From contig CAZAPZ010000045.1 in NCBI GenBank assembly GCA_964487285.1, forward strand, positions 1-11,877: DNA of 11,877 bases, in the 5' to 3' direction. Position 1 is the stretch's first letter, and each line of letters begins with the position of its first letter. A program made the translations under genes and the position numbers. The notes beneath the pieces are model-generated. The model was given only the letters and a program-made list of their open reading frames with translations. It did not search any database and had not been told where the DNA came from. This stretch comes from CAZAPZ01 sp964487285. Its GTDB lineage: Bacteria > Campylobacterota_A > Desulfurellia > JAADFJ01. Of this stretch, positions 1 to 7,290 are shown in pieces.

Positions 1-453
1 GTTCTTTTCAAATAGATATACCGGATACATCAATGATGATAGCCTCATATATCTGTCGCGCCATACCTTGGCTATGATAGATGCCGCTGAGATTGACGAA
101 ATCGTTTTATCGCCTCTTACTATAGTTTTATAAGGGATGGAAAGATCCCATTTGTCCTTGCCATCTATAATTAAAAAATTTATTTTCGATGGAAAGTTAT
201 CAATGGCCCTATTTATAGCCAAGTTTTCGGCTTTTATAATACCCAAACTATCTATTTCAGCACTACTTGCACTACCTATAGAATATGTGCATAAATTTGT
301 TATGCTGTCAAAAAGTCTCTCCCGTTTTTCTTCGGGAATAATCTTGGAATCTGTAATTCCATCTATTATATGTCCGTTAAGATTTGTTATACCTACTACA
401 ACAGGACCTGCCCATGAACCTCGTCCGGCTTCATCAACCCCTATTGGCATCAT
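1..453 (-). CDS. rnhB: Ribonuclease HII, partial (C-terminus beyond left edge)
   Basis: RNase HII removes RNA from RNA-DNA hybrids and cuts at ribonucleotides misincorporated in DNA, in the cytoplasm. The 151 visible residues begin MMPIGVDEAGRG, where D7 and E8 are the first two catalytic acids. Further on are a DSK motif (35-37), IIDG (catalytic D97), RGD (catalytic D115) and the family signature ISAASIIAKVWRDRYM (121-136). All four DEDD metal-binding residues are therefore present; only the C-terminal part is missing. Two adjacent ATGs (453 and 450) could start it, and an in-frame TAA lies four codons upstream. No good Shine-Dalgarno is visible. Since padR ends 19 nt upstream, translation may depend on coupling or on the shared padR transcript. 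The GRGSWAGP variant of the usual GRGPLAGP is mildly unusual. Family assignment is firm. Confidence 0.95.
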   Translation of the reverse strand, partial: MMPIGVDEAGRGSWAGPVVVGITNLNGHIIDGITDSKIIPEEKRERLFDSITNLCTYSIGSASSAEIDSLGIIKAENLAINRAIDNFPSKINFLIIDGKDKWDLSIPYKTIVRGDKTISSISAASIIAKVWRDRYMRLSSLMYPVYLFEKN

Positions 454-472
454 GGTTTGTATTTACTGTAAG

Positions 473-874
473 TTAAGTTTCTTTACAAGTATCTTCGCAC
501 ATATCAAGCAGAGATTTTAAGCTTTTTCGTATTTGCTTTATAGATATTATCCATCTTTGCAATTGCGCCGTACCATTTTCTGTTATGGTATAAATTCTCT
601 TTGCAGCTCCTTTTGCTTCTGTGTTCCACACACTTGCAATGTAGCCGTCTTTTTCCATCGTTCTTAATGTTTTGTAAATATATCCAACTTCGTAATTCTC
701 ATGTTTTACACCCAGTTTTGCTAAGTTATTAATAAGCTGATAACCGTGTGCAGATCCTTTTTTTAAAAAAACCAATAGAAACGGTTGAAGAAATCTGGGC
801 GGTCTATTACCGGGGTAATCCTTGCACCAGCTATCAATTTTGTACTCTTTTTCTTTTGTCGCCATTGTTACCAT
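473..874 (-). CDS. PadR-family winged-helix transcriptional regulator
   Basis: A 133-residue protein with the PadR winged helix-turn-helix at about 28-108. HGYQLINNL (43-51) opens the recognition region, GYIYKTLRTMEKDGYI (64-79) matches the G-x-x-Y-x-x-L-x-x-[LM]-E-x-x-G-[LY]-[IL] core, and KRIYTITENG (92-101) is the wing strand of the type YxLTxxG. The N-terminus has a short extension with one Cys (C17) and PGNRPPRFLQPFLL, as in a PadR subgroup that starts Cys/Pro-Gly then Arg-Phe. The C-terminal segment is short (one helix), so this is a small PadR. The start at 874 follows GGAGGA with about an 11-nt spacer. Such proteins normally repress a nearby gene or themselves; the only gene downstream is rnhB. 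The ligand and target cannot be told from the sequence. Confidence 0.88.
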   Translation of the reverse strand: MVTMATKEKEYKIDSWCKDYPGNRPPRFLQPFLLVFLKKGSAHGYQLINNLAKLGVKHENYEVGYIYKTLRTMEKDGYIASVWNTEAKGAAKRIYTITENGTAQLQRWIISIKQIRKSLKSLLDMCEDTCKET

Positions 875-896
875 AATAATTTTTTCCTCCTATAAA

Positions 897-943
897 GTAT
901 TATAACTAATTCGTATCACTTACAACAATATGTCGTATTATAA
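897..943. repeat. Repeated GTAT-type motifs in padR promoter region (possible operator)
   Basis: The plus strand has GTATTATAA twice, at 897-905 and 935-943, and TCGTAT twice, at 911-916 and 933-938 (22 nt apart, about two helical turns). They lie on both sides of the predicted -10 box. Autoregulation is common for PadR proteins, so these could be its binding sites. The region is AT-rich and chance repeats are expected, so support is modest. Confidence 0.3.
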
Positions 944-952
944 TTTTGTCAA
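925..952 (-). promoter_or_regulatory. Predicted sigma-70-type promoter for padR-rnhB
   Basis: On the minus strand TTGACA (947-952) is a perfect -35 box. It is followed after 16 nt by TATTGT (925-930, 4/6 to TATAAT), giving a predicted start about 45 nt upstream of the padR ATG. A TATAAT closer to the gene (899-904) is a possible alternative -10 box but lacks a good -35. No terminator separates truB from this promoter, so read-through from the rimP operon is also possible. Confidence 0.5.
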
Positions 953-981
953 GTATATCACAATTAATTTTTAGCTTGATT

Positions 982-1842
982 TTACAATACTATTTTGGGT
1001 TTTATTCCTGTTCCCGATTTTCCCATAGCTATTAGCTCACCTACTGTATTTACAATAGCAACTTTCTGTTCGGGAAAATCGCCTTGTAAAGGCATTCCAT
1101 TCTTGATAAGCTCTTCATCTTTCCTACCAACTGTAATTGTCGGGTAAAACGAAACAGCCTGTGCCATAGGAATAATAACATCTCTTATATTTCCCCCTTT
1201 GGCTTTGTCTGCTATTTTATCCAGGTTAAATGCATCATCAATACTAAAATGATCAGATGAGATTCGTCTAAGTGACAGTGTCGTGCCGTAGCATCCGATT
1301 TGCCTTCCGATATCTCTAATAATTGATCGGATATACGTGCCTTTCGAGCAGGATATTTCAAGCATTGAATGTCTGCCGAAATTTTTCAATAGATTTATAC
1401 TATATACCTCAACATTTCTTGATGGAATGTCAACGGTTTTATTATTTCGTGCATATTTGTAAAGAGGGACGCCCTTAACCTTTATTGCCGAATATATAGG
1501 AGGCAGTTGAACAATGCTTCCCGTAAAATTTCCTAATACTCTTTCAACCAAATTATCATCAATGATTTGGATTTTAGAGTGTAAAATAACATTTCCAGTG
1601 ATATCCGATGTATCTGTTTCTACACCCCATAATGCTTCGGCAATATATGTTTTATCGCCTGATAAATATTTTGCCAAACGAGTTGCTTTACCGATGCAGA
1701 TTGTCAGCAAGCCTGTTGCAAACGGATCTAATGTCCCTGTGTGACCGGCCTTTTTTACTCCTGTTACTTTCTTTATAAACTTATCATGCCATAAAGATGA
1801 GAAGCCGCTTATCTTATCAATATTAATAATTCCTGATAACAT
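982..1842 (-). CDS. truB: tRNA pseudouridine(55) synthase TruB
   Basis: TruB isomerises U55 of the T-loop to pseudouridine in most elongator tRNAs. The 286-residue protein has the usual bacterial length. The N-terminus IINIDKISGFSS replaces the common INKPxGxTS. The catalytic loop GHTGTLDPFATGLL (33-46) contains the nucleophile D39. KTY (64-66), PPIYSAIKVKG (114-124), KGTYIRSIIRDIG (167-179) and LSLRRI (189-194) are the further conserved blocks. Residues about 236-284 form the small C-terminal PUA-like RNA-binding domain. It is the last gene of the rimP-nusA-infB-rbfA cluster, 68 nt after the preceding gene. The ATG at 1842 has no obvious Shine-Dalgarno but places the N-terminus exactly where the family begins. 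No rpsO follows, unlike many genomes. Confidence 0.96.
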   Translation of the reverse strand: MLSGIINIDKISGFSSLWHDKFIKKVTGVKKAGHTGTLDPFATGLLTICIGKATRLAKYLSGDKTYIAEALWGVETDTSDITGNVILHSKIQIIDDNLVERVLGNFTGSIVQLPPIYSAIKVKGVPLYKYARNNKTVDIPSRNVEVYSINLLKNFGRHSMLEISCSKGTYIRSIIRDIGRQIGCYGTTLSLRRISSDHFSIDDAFNLDKIADKAKGGNIRDVIIPMAQAVSFYPTITVGRKDEELIKNGMPLQGDFPEQKVAIVNTVGELIAMGKSGTGIKPKIVL

Positions 1843-1886
1843 ACAATATTCAGAGAAATTTTTTATATATAAAATACCGGTTACAA

Positions 1887-1901
1887 CTGCAAAATTTGCA
1901 G
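1887..1901. repeat. Short inverted repeat between rbfA-nrnA and truB
   Basis: CTGCAAA and TTTGCAG face each other around a single A in the 68-nt gap. As RNA only the outer five pairs could form. No T-run follows, so it is not an intrinsic terminator; it may be an RNA processing site or chance. Confidence 0.3.
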
Positions 1902-1910
1902 ATGCTGAGT

Positions 1911-3233
1911 TTATTTTTCATAGAACAACTTTCTAATTGCAGCTATGAGCATGCTTTTGGCTTTTTCTAACGGTCCTTCAATATGAAAGCCGCTTGCGTT
2001 CTTGTGACCTCCTCCTCCAAATTCAAGTGCAACCGGTGTTATGTCAAAATTTTTTGATCTCAAGCTGACTTTGTAGCTGTTATCATGATCTATTCTAATT
2101 AATACACCTATCTCAACACCTTTTACACCTCTTGCATAATTTACCGCGCCTTCGGTATCCGCTGCGGTGGTTTCAGTTTCATGGAAATCTTTTTCCGTAA
2201 CGGTTATCAGTGCAACTCTATTATCAAAAAAGAATTCCATGCCTTTAAGCAGTCTTCCAAGTAGTTTTACTTGAGACGGTTTCTTGCTCTCATATATATT
2301 TGAGGCTACATACCATGGTTTTACACCTATAGATAATAGATCCGATGCCATGTTAAATGCCGATGATGAAGTTGAGGAATATCTGAAAGAACCCGTATCC
2401 GTAAGAAGAGCAGTGTATAATGCTGTTGCCGTATCTATATCAATAGGCAGATTTTTATCTTTAAGCATATCGTATATCACCGATCCTGTAGAAGGTGCAT
2501 CCCGATCGATTAAATTATAATCGGCAAATCTTGTATTTGTAGTATGGTGATCAAAATTTATTGTTACCGCAGCAGCCTCTATAATGTTATTAGACAATCC
2601 AGGTCTCTCTATACTGCCGCAATCGGCAAATACTATAGTATCGTATTCGGGTAATAAGTCTTCTATTGACACAACCGCTTCAGTTCCTTTTAGAAATAAG
2701 AAATTATCAGGTATGCCTGTCTTATTTGCAACGATAGCTTTTTTGCCGCTCTGATTTAATGAGCGTGCCAATCCTATTGTCGATCCAATATTATCGCCGT
2801 CAGGGTTTACATGACTCACAATCAGTATATTTTCTGCGGATAGCAGTTTTTCAACCACTTCATTTCGCAGTATATTAAACTCAGCTGCCTTATCTTCCTT
2901 TTTTATTTTAGACAGCAACTTCTCAAATTTTATTGCTCCCTCTTCAACGGTATCCTTTTTAAATTGTATTGCAGGCGCATATTTCATAGTTACCAACTGT
3001 GCTACTATATTTCTGTAATGCCCTTGATCTTTATTGAGAGCTTTTATCAAAGTATCGTTGCCGGATACAAATACCCTTGCATTTCTCAAGTCTTTGGACA
3101 TTTCCACATAGCTTATACAAGGCAAGAATTTATGATCCGTCGAGCTTACGCCAAATACTGTTTTTGATAGTTCGTCCATCAATATACGCTGAATTTCACG
3201 GCTAATGCGTTTACGTCTTATTTCCGTCGCCAT
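1911..3233 (-). CDS. Fusion of ribosome-binding factor RbfA and NrnA-type DHH/DHHA1 phosphoesterase
   Basis: One uninterrupted 440-residue frame encodes two proteins that are normally separate. Residues 1-112 are RbfA, a cold-shock 30S maturation factor that binds helix 1 of 16S rRNA. Its blocks include RRKRISREIQRILMDEL (6-22), YVEMSKDLRNARVFVS (42-57), YRNIVAQL (73-80) and PAIQFKKD (87-94). Residues about 120-440 are a DHH/DHHA1 phosphoesterase of the NrnA type (nanoRNase and pAp phosphatase). Motifs are SHVNPDGDNIGS (140-151), ADCGS (203-207), FDHH (227-230), TDTGSFRYSSTSS (278-290) and GGGGHKNASGF (406-416). Metal ligands D145, D147, D204, H229 and D279 are in place. The linker (about 112-130) contains no Met and no Shine-Dalgarno, so separate initiation of the second half looks unlikely. 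It starts 2 nt after the infB stop, suggesting coupling. Domain calls are firm; a joint function is inference. Confidence 0.95.
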   Translation of the reverse strand: MATEIRRKRISREIQRILMDELSKTVFGVSSTDHKFLPCISYVEMSKDLRNARVFVSGNDTLIKALNKDQGHYRNIVAQLVTMKYAPAIQFKKDTVEEGAIKFEKLLSKIKKEDKAAEFNILRNEVVEKLLSAENILIVSHVNPDGDNIGSTIGLARSLNQSGKKAIVANKTGIPDNFLFLKGTEAVVSIEDLLPEYDTIVFADCGSIERPGLSNNIIEAAAVTINFDHHTTNTRFADYNLIDRDAPSTGSVIYDMLKDKNLPIDIDTATALYTALLTDTGSFRYSSTSSSAFNMASDLLSIGVKPWYVASNIYESKKPSQVKLLGRLLKGMEFFFDNRVALITVTEKDFHETETTAADTEGAVNYARGVKGVEIGVLIRIDHDNSYKVSLRSKNFDITPVALEFGGGGHKNASGFHIEGPLEKAKSMLIAAIRKLFYEK

Positions 3234-3235
3234 TT

Positions 3236-5470
3236 TTATTCTTTTTTAGCTGATTTATCCGATAAAATATATGCTTCTATACTATCTTCTACCTTTATGT
3301 CATTATATCCGGCTATTGAGATTCCGCATTCATAACCTTTGCCAACCTCTTTGGCATCTTCCTTAAACCGTTTGAGATTTGAGATTTTACCTGTATATAT
3401 AATCACTCCATTACGTACAAGATGCACAAGACCGCCTCGCATAATTTTTCCATCTGTAACATAGCTGCCGGCAATAGTTCCAATTTTGGAAATCTTGAAT
3501 ATCTGCCGTACCTCGGCAACGCCAATCTGTTTTTCTATTTCGACTGGTGTAAGCATGCCTGCAAGTGCATTTTTTATATCATCTATGGCTTCATAGATCA
3601 CTTTATATAATTTTATGTCAACCGTTTGCTTTTTTTCCGATCTATTTGCCATCTGTGTCATTGAAACATTAAACCCTAAAATTGTAGCACCTGTTGCATC
3701 TGCAAGGTCGAGATCTGTTTCGGATATTGCTCCAACCGCACTGTGTATAATTTGAACCTTTATTTCGCCGGTTATTTCATCTATCGATTGAGTAAATGCA
3801 TCCGAAGCTCCAACGGTATCTGATTTTATTATGATTTTTAGGCTTTTCTCTTCACTTTTATTCATATCTTCCATGAGGCTTTCAAGAGTTTTATGTTTTG
3901 CAGGCTTATTTATTAAAACGGATCGATTTTGCCGGCTGGCGGCAATTGTTTTTGCAATCTTGTCGCTTGGAACTACATTTAGAATATCACCGGCTTCAGG
4001 CAGCCCTGTTATGCCAAGCAGCATTACCGGTGTTGATGGTCCTGCAACTTTAATTTGTTTACCTGTTGCGGAAAGGAGTCTTCTAACACGCCCCCATTGT
4101 TTACCCGCTACAAAATAATCCCTATAATTAAGCGTGCCTTCTTTTATTAAGACAGTGCATGATGTTCCCTGCCTGCTGTCTATCTTTGATTCAATCACAA
4201 TTCCCTTAGCGGGTTTATCGGGATTTGACTTGAGTTCGGCCATCTCGGATATGAGAATTATCATTTCAAGCAGTTTATCCACCCCGATATTCTTTTTAGC
4301 TGAGATCTCAACTATTACAGTGTCGCCGCCCCATTTTTCCCATACCAAGCCATGTTCGGAAAGTTGTTTCTTAACTATTTCGGAGTTGGCATTAGGTTTG
4401 TCAATTTTATTTATTGCAACCAATATAGGCACGCCTGCTGATTTTGCATGGTTGATAGCTTCTATGCTCTGAGGCATTATTCCATCATCTGCAGCTACTA
4501 CGAGCACGACAAGATCTGTCACCTGAGCGCCTCTTGCTCTCATCTGCGTAAAGGCTTTGTGTCCGGGTGTATCAATAAATACTATTTTTTTACCTTTTAT
4601 TTCAACAACGGATGCACCGATATCTTGTGTTATTCCGCCTGCTTCCTTATCGGCAATGCGAGTGTTTCTTATTGTATCAAGCAGGGTGGTTTTCCCATGA
4701 TCTACATGGCCCATAACAGTTACAACGGGCGGTCTCGGTTTTTTATCTTCAGGCAGATCAGCTTTTTGAACGACTAACTTCTTAAACAGATCAGATCTAT
4801 CTTTATCTTTATATTCATATTCATATTCATCAGATAGAACAATCATCGTTTCTTTATCCAGAATATCATTCTTCGTAGCCATTATGCCTAAGTCCAGTAG
4901 TTCTTTAATCAATACTGCCGGTGTGATAGATAAATTTGAAGCTAATTCTGCAACACTATTTTGTCCGTAAATTATGAGTTTATTTGATGATTCGATCTTG
5001 ATTTTATCAATTGTTTTTTCTATCTTGCTGCTCTTGCGTTTGCTCCTTTTTTTAAATCTGCCTGCCATTCCAATTTTAACAATAGGAACTCGCTTAGCTT
5101 TGTATCGTGTGTCCGATTTTTTTCTATCGGTATGCTCTATTTTTACGCTTCGTTTTGCCTTTCTCTTTACGTCAACTGTTTCTGCTGCAGGTGTAAAGAC
5201 CGGTTTATCAATTTTATCTTTGAGCGTCTCTTTAACAAGAGGCTTGCGTTTAAATATCCTGCCAACCGGTGCTTTAGGCTTGACCACAGGCGGTTTCGGC
5301 ACAACAAGCTTGATATGATATTTTCTCGCAAGTATTCTCTCGGCAAGCTCTTTATCTACGCTGCTGAAACTTGTCTTAAACTCAACGCGATGGAGTTTAA
5401 GAAGTGCCATAATATCTTTAGCAGGTATATTATGTATCTTTGATATTCTGAAGATTTGCATTTTAGACAT
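3236..5470 (-). CDS. infB: Translation initiation factor IF-2
   Basis: IF2 is the GTPase that places fMet-tRNA on the 30S subunit and promotes 50S joining. The 744-residue protein has an N-terminal IF2N domain (about 4-55), a long Lys/Arg-rich linker, and a second IF2N domain (about 170-215). The G domain follows: GHVDHGKT (254-261), switch I GGITQDIGAS (278-287), DTPGH (300-304), NKID (354-357) and SAK (390-392). Domains II, III and the fMet-tRNA-binding C-terminus (KISKIGTIAGSYV) complete it. I chose the ATG at 5470, which has GAGG six nt upstream and overlaps nusA by 8 nt; an in-frame TTG at 5500 would add ten residues but is less likely. The switch-I position normally His is Asp283 here. 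The catalytic His of DTPGH is present. Confidence 0.97.
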   Translation of the reverse strand: MSKMQIFRISKIHNIPAKDIMALLKLHRVEFKTSFSSVDKELAERILARKYHIKLVVPKPPVVKPKAPVGRIFKRKPLVKETLKDKIDKPVFTPAAETVDVKRKAKRSVKIEHTDRKKSDTRYKAKRVPIVKIGMAGRFKKRSKRKSSKIEKTIDKIKIESSNKLIIYGQNSVAELASNLSITPAVLIKELLDLGIMATKNDILDKETMIVLSDEYEYEYKDKDRSDLFKKLVVQKADLPEDKKPRPPVVTVMGHVDHGKTTLLDTIRNTRIADKEAGGITQDIGASVVEIKGKKIVFIDTPGHKAFTQMRARGAQVTDLVVLVVAADDGIMPQSIEAINHAKSAGVPILVAINKIDKPNANSEIVKKQLSEHGLVWEKWGGDTVIVEISAKKNIGVDKLLEMIILISEMAELKSNPDKPAKGIVIESKIDSRQGTSCTVLIKEGTLNYRDYFVAGKQWGRVRRLLSATGKQIKVAGPSTPVMLLGITGLPEAGDILNVVPSDKIAKTIAASRQNRSVLINKPAKHKTLESLMEDMNKSEEKSLKIIIKSDTVGASDAFTQSIDEITGEIKVQIIHSAVGAISETDLDLADATGATILGFNVSMTQMANRSEKKQTVDIKLYKVIYEAIDDIKNALAGMLTPVEIEKQIGVAEVRQIFKISKIGTIAGSYVTDGKIMRGGLVHLVRNGVIIYTGKISNLKRFKEDAKEVGKGYECGISIAGYNDIKVEDSIEAYILSDKSAKKE

Positions 5471-6530
5471 TCTCAGCCTCCGTTTCTTCGGATGGCTCAA
5501 CTTTCATATCCTCCACCCTCTCTATAGATATTTTGTAGCCGGTCAGTTTACTGATCAACCGCACATTTTGGCCTTTTTTTCCTATTGCAAGTGCTATATT
5601 ATCTCTATCGGCAAAAAGAGTTGCGTCTTTGTCTTCCTCATCTATATCTATCTGATCTATCTTGGCCGGTTTGGCAGAATTAGCTATAAATTGAGCTATA
5701 TCAGGCGACCATTTTATAACATCAATTCGCTCGCCATTTAATTCATTAACTATGGCATCAATTCTTATCCCTTTTATACCCACACATACACCTACTGGAT
5801 CTATATTGGGCCTATTGGAACTAACGGCAACTTTTGCTCTTTGTCCGAGATCTCGCGCTATAGCCTTAATTTCTATTGCGCCGCTTCTTAATTCCGGAAT
5901 ATTAATTTCCATAAGTTTTTTCAGCATTCCGGGATGGCTTCGAGAAAGGAAAACCTTTATTCGCGATCTTCTTCTTTCCACTCCTATAACATATGCTTTA
6001 ACGACATCACCCGCAACTATCGTCTCGTGGGGTATCTGTTCGCGTTTCGGCATGATGCCTGTTGCAGCTTTTAGATCAACTAATATCTCTCCGTGACTAT
6101 TTTCAGTTAGAACAACACCTGCCACTATCTTACTTTTTTTTCCGTTAAACTCTTCGTATATCTTTTGGCTGTCCTGATTCTCAAACTCACGTGATATTGT
6201 TTTTTTCACAATACTTGAAGAGATTCTGCCTAACTCTTTAAGGTTTATGGGTATCCATATCCAATCCCCAATCTCAACATCACTTTTATATTCCGAAGCC
6301 TTGTCAATCGGGATATAATAGCCGTTAGAAGAATTGCTTGACACCTTCTTTCGCACGTTTGCAGATAGCATTTCCCGGTCAATATCCACTATAACTTCAA
6401 TTTTAGTAGTAGATGGATAATTTGAAATTATTGCTTCTTCTATTGCCTGCTGCAAAAGATTGGAAATATCTTTGTGAGACATACCATGTTCTTCGGCAAT
6501 ACCTTTTATTAATTTAAATATTTTAAGCAC
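5463..6530 (-). CDS. nusA: Transcription termination/antitermination factor NusA
   Basis: NusA binds RNA polymerase and the nascent RNA to modulate pausing, termination and rRNA antitermination. The 355 residues comprise the RNAP-binding N-terminal domain (1-125), an S1 domain (about 134-200), and two KH domains. KH1 carries DPVGVCVGIKGIRIDAI (244-260) and ELNGERIDVIKW (263-274). KH2 carries ALAIGKKGQNVRLISKLTG (313-331). It lacks the acidic repeats found at the C-terminus of the 495-residue E. coli protein, which is normal outside Gammaproteobacteria; the tail is only a short Glu-rich segment. The start is GTG at 6530 with GGAGA at 6536-6540 and a 5-nt spacer. It lies 15 nt after rimP and overlaps infB by 8 nt, so it belongs to one operon. 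Confidence 0.97.
   Translation of the reverse strand: MLKIFKLIKGIAEEHGMSHKDISNLLQQAIEEAIISNYPSTTKIEVIVDIDREMLSANVRKKVSSNSSNGYYIPIDKASEYKSDVEIGDWIWIPINLKELGRISSSIVKKTISREFENQDSQKIYEEFNGKKSKIVAGVVLTENSHGEILVDLKAATGIMPKREQIPHETIVAGDVVKAYVIGVERRRSRIKVFLSRSHPGMLKKLMEINIPELRSGAIEIKAIARDLGQRAKVAVSSNRPNIDPVGVCVGIKGIRIDAIVNELNGERIDVIKWSPDIAQFIANSAKPAKIDQIDIDEEDKDATLFADRDNIALAIGKKGQNVRLISKLTGYKISIERVEDMKVEPSEETEAENV
5477..5480 (-). promoter_or_regulatory. Ribosome binding site deciding the infB start
   Basis: GAGG on the minus strand lies 6 nt before the ATG at 5470, inside the 3' end of nusA. This supports the ATG over the in-frame TTG at 5500. Confidence 0.55.
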
Positions 6531-6545
6531 TTAATTCTCCATAAT

Positions 6546-7058
6546 TTAAGATAGAGGAATCTTTGAGGAATCATACACAATATGGGCATTGCTTATTATA
6601 TCAAAAGGAATAGCCCATTCTTTTGTCTCTGATTTTATGATTATATTGTTATCTTCAACTTTTCTCATAATACCCTTAAATTGTTTTCTTCCGTCTATCT
6701 TACTTTGTGTTTTAATTAAAATTTCTTTACCTATCGCGTTATTGAAATGAACAGGTGTAAAAAGCTGTCTTTCAATACCGATTGTTCCAACTTCAACAGC
6801 GAAATCTCTAATCTCATCTGCCTCTTCTAAGCCATTGATAATAAATCTATTAACTTTTGCGCAATCATTAGCGGAAACAGCTCGGTCTTTTCCCGATAGA
6901 AAGATCTGAAGCAGCTTTGATCCGTAGCTCGTAATCCATCTAATATGATACAACTTTAAGCCGTTCATATACAACATGTCGTTTATCATAGATTTAATCG
7001 TCTCCAAATTCGCAGTTTTTACAAGTTTAATTTTTTCAACATCTTTATCTACCAACAA
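6546..7058 (-). CDS. rimP: Ribosome maturation factor RimP
   Basis: RimP binds the free 30S subunit and helps its late assembly. The 170-residue protein has an N-terminal alpha/beta domain (about 18-95) with LLQIFLSGKD (49-58) and the signature EVGTIGIERQLFTPVHFNNAIGKE (89-112, pattern V-S-S-P-G-[IL]-[DE]-R-x-L), though TIG replaces the usual SPG. The C-terminal Sm-like domain (about 107-165) contains IDGRKQFKGIM (121-131) and ends with ISNAHIVY (155-162), matching the family's I-x-K-A-x-L. Its place before nusA is diagnostic. The start is a TTG at 7058, eight nt after GGGGAG. A second TTG follows immediately and could also serve; there is no ATG in this part of the frame before residue 24. 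Confidence 0.92.
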   Translation of the reverse strand: MLVDKDVEKIKLVKTANLETIKSMINDMLYMNGLKLYHIRWITSYGSKLLQIFLSGKDRAVSANDCAKVNRFIINGLEEADEIRDFAVEVGTIGIERQLFTPVHFNNAIGKEILIKTQSKIDGRKQFKGIMRKVEDNNIIIKSETKEWAIPFDIISNAHIVYDSSKIPLS

Positions 7059-7066
7059 TCTTTTTT

Positions 7067-7072
7067 CTCCCC
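7067..7072 (-). promoter_or_regulatory. Ribosome binding site for the TTG start of rimP
   Basis: GGGGAG on the minus strand lies 8 nt before TTG 7058. This strong pairing site is what makes a TTG start believable for rimP. Confidence 0.6.
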
Positions 7073-7143
7073 AATTACTATATCTTTAGAACTTTTAGGT
7101 TCGCATCTTTTTTGCAATTTATAAAGCATCCTAACGATTTGAC

Positions 7144-7171
7144 AGTATATAGAAGATTTTGTTTAGTTCAA
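7144..7171 (-). promoter_or_regulatory. Predicted promoter for the rimP-nusA-infB operon
   Basis: On the minus strand TTGAAC (7166-7171) and TATACT (7144-7149) are separated by 16 nt, matching 4/6 and 5/6 of the sigma-70 consensus. The predicted start near 7137 leaves an untranslated leader of about 80 nt before the TTG of rimP. TTAGG and CCTAA in that leader could pair weakly around a 26-nt loop. An AT-rich block lies just upstream of the -35 box. Confidence 0.5.
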
Positions 7172-7178
7172 GGGTGCA

Positions 7179-7202
7179 ATTTTTTAAATTATTTAAAAAA
7201 AT
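7179..7202. repeat. AT-rich inverted repeat between the divergent rimP and groES promoters
   Basis: ATTTTTTAAAT (7179-7189) faces ATTTAAAAAAAT (7191-7202), complementary except for one extra A. It lies directly upstream of both the rimP -35 (7166-7171) and the groES -35 (7216-7221). This is the position of an UP element for each promoter, so it may serve as a shared activating sequence. It has no G or C, so a role as terminator is unlikely. Confidence 0.4.
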
Positions 7203-7215
7203 AATAAAATCCCTC

Positions 7216-7243
7216 TTGACAAGGTTTATACATCGCATATATT
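7216..7243 (+). promoter_or_regulatory. groESL promoter
   Basis: TTGACA (7216-7221) and TATATT (7238-7243) with a 16-nt spacer match the housekeeping sigma consensus at 6/6 and 5/6. The -10 box runs into the CIRCE operator that begins at 7242, so bound HrcA would block polymerase. No sigma-32-type sequence was seen, consistent with repressor-controlled heat-shock expression. Confidence 0.8.
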
Positions 7244-7268
7244 AGCACTCAAGAGCATCAAGTGCTAA
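7242..7268. promoter_or_regulatory. CIRCE operator (HrcA binding site)
   Basis: TTAGCACTC (7242-7250), nine spacer bases, then AAGTGCTAA (7260-7268). This matches the CIRCE consensus TTAGCACTC-N9-GAGTGCTAA at 17 of 18 arm positions, the only difference being A for G at the first base of the right arm. HrcA repressor, which needs GroEL to stay active, is known to bind CIRCE. hrcA itself is not in the window. Confidence 0.96.
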
Positions 7269-7290
7269 AAAAATTTAAGGAGGTATAGAT

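Noticed and set aside
137..520. 127-codon plus-strand frame at the left edge
   Set aside because: It lies antisense to rnhB, which carries all four catalytic residues of RNase HII; the plus-strand product matches no family I recognise.
5101..5320. Lys/Arg-rich linker of IF2 as a possible frameshift or foreign insert
   Set aside because: Low-complexity charged linkers of variable length between the N-terminal domains and the G domain are normal in IF2, and the frame is continuous.
5471..5500. Upstream TTG start for infB
   Set aside because: It is in frame but the ATG at 5470 has GAGG at the right distance and begins the IF2N domain; the ten extra residues match nothing.
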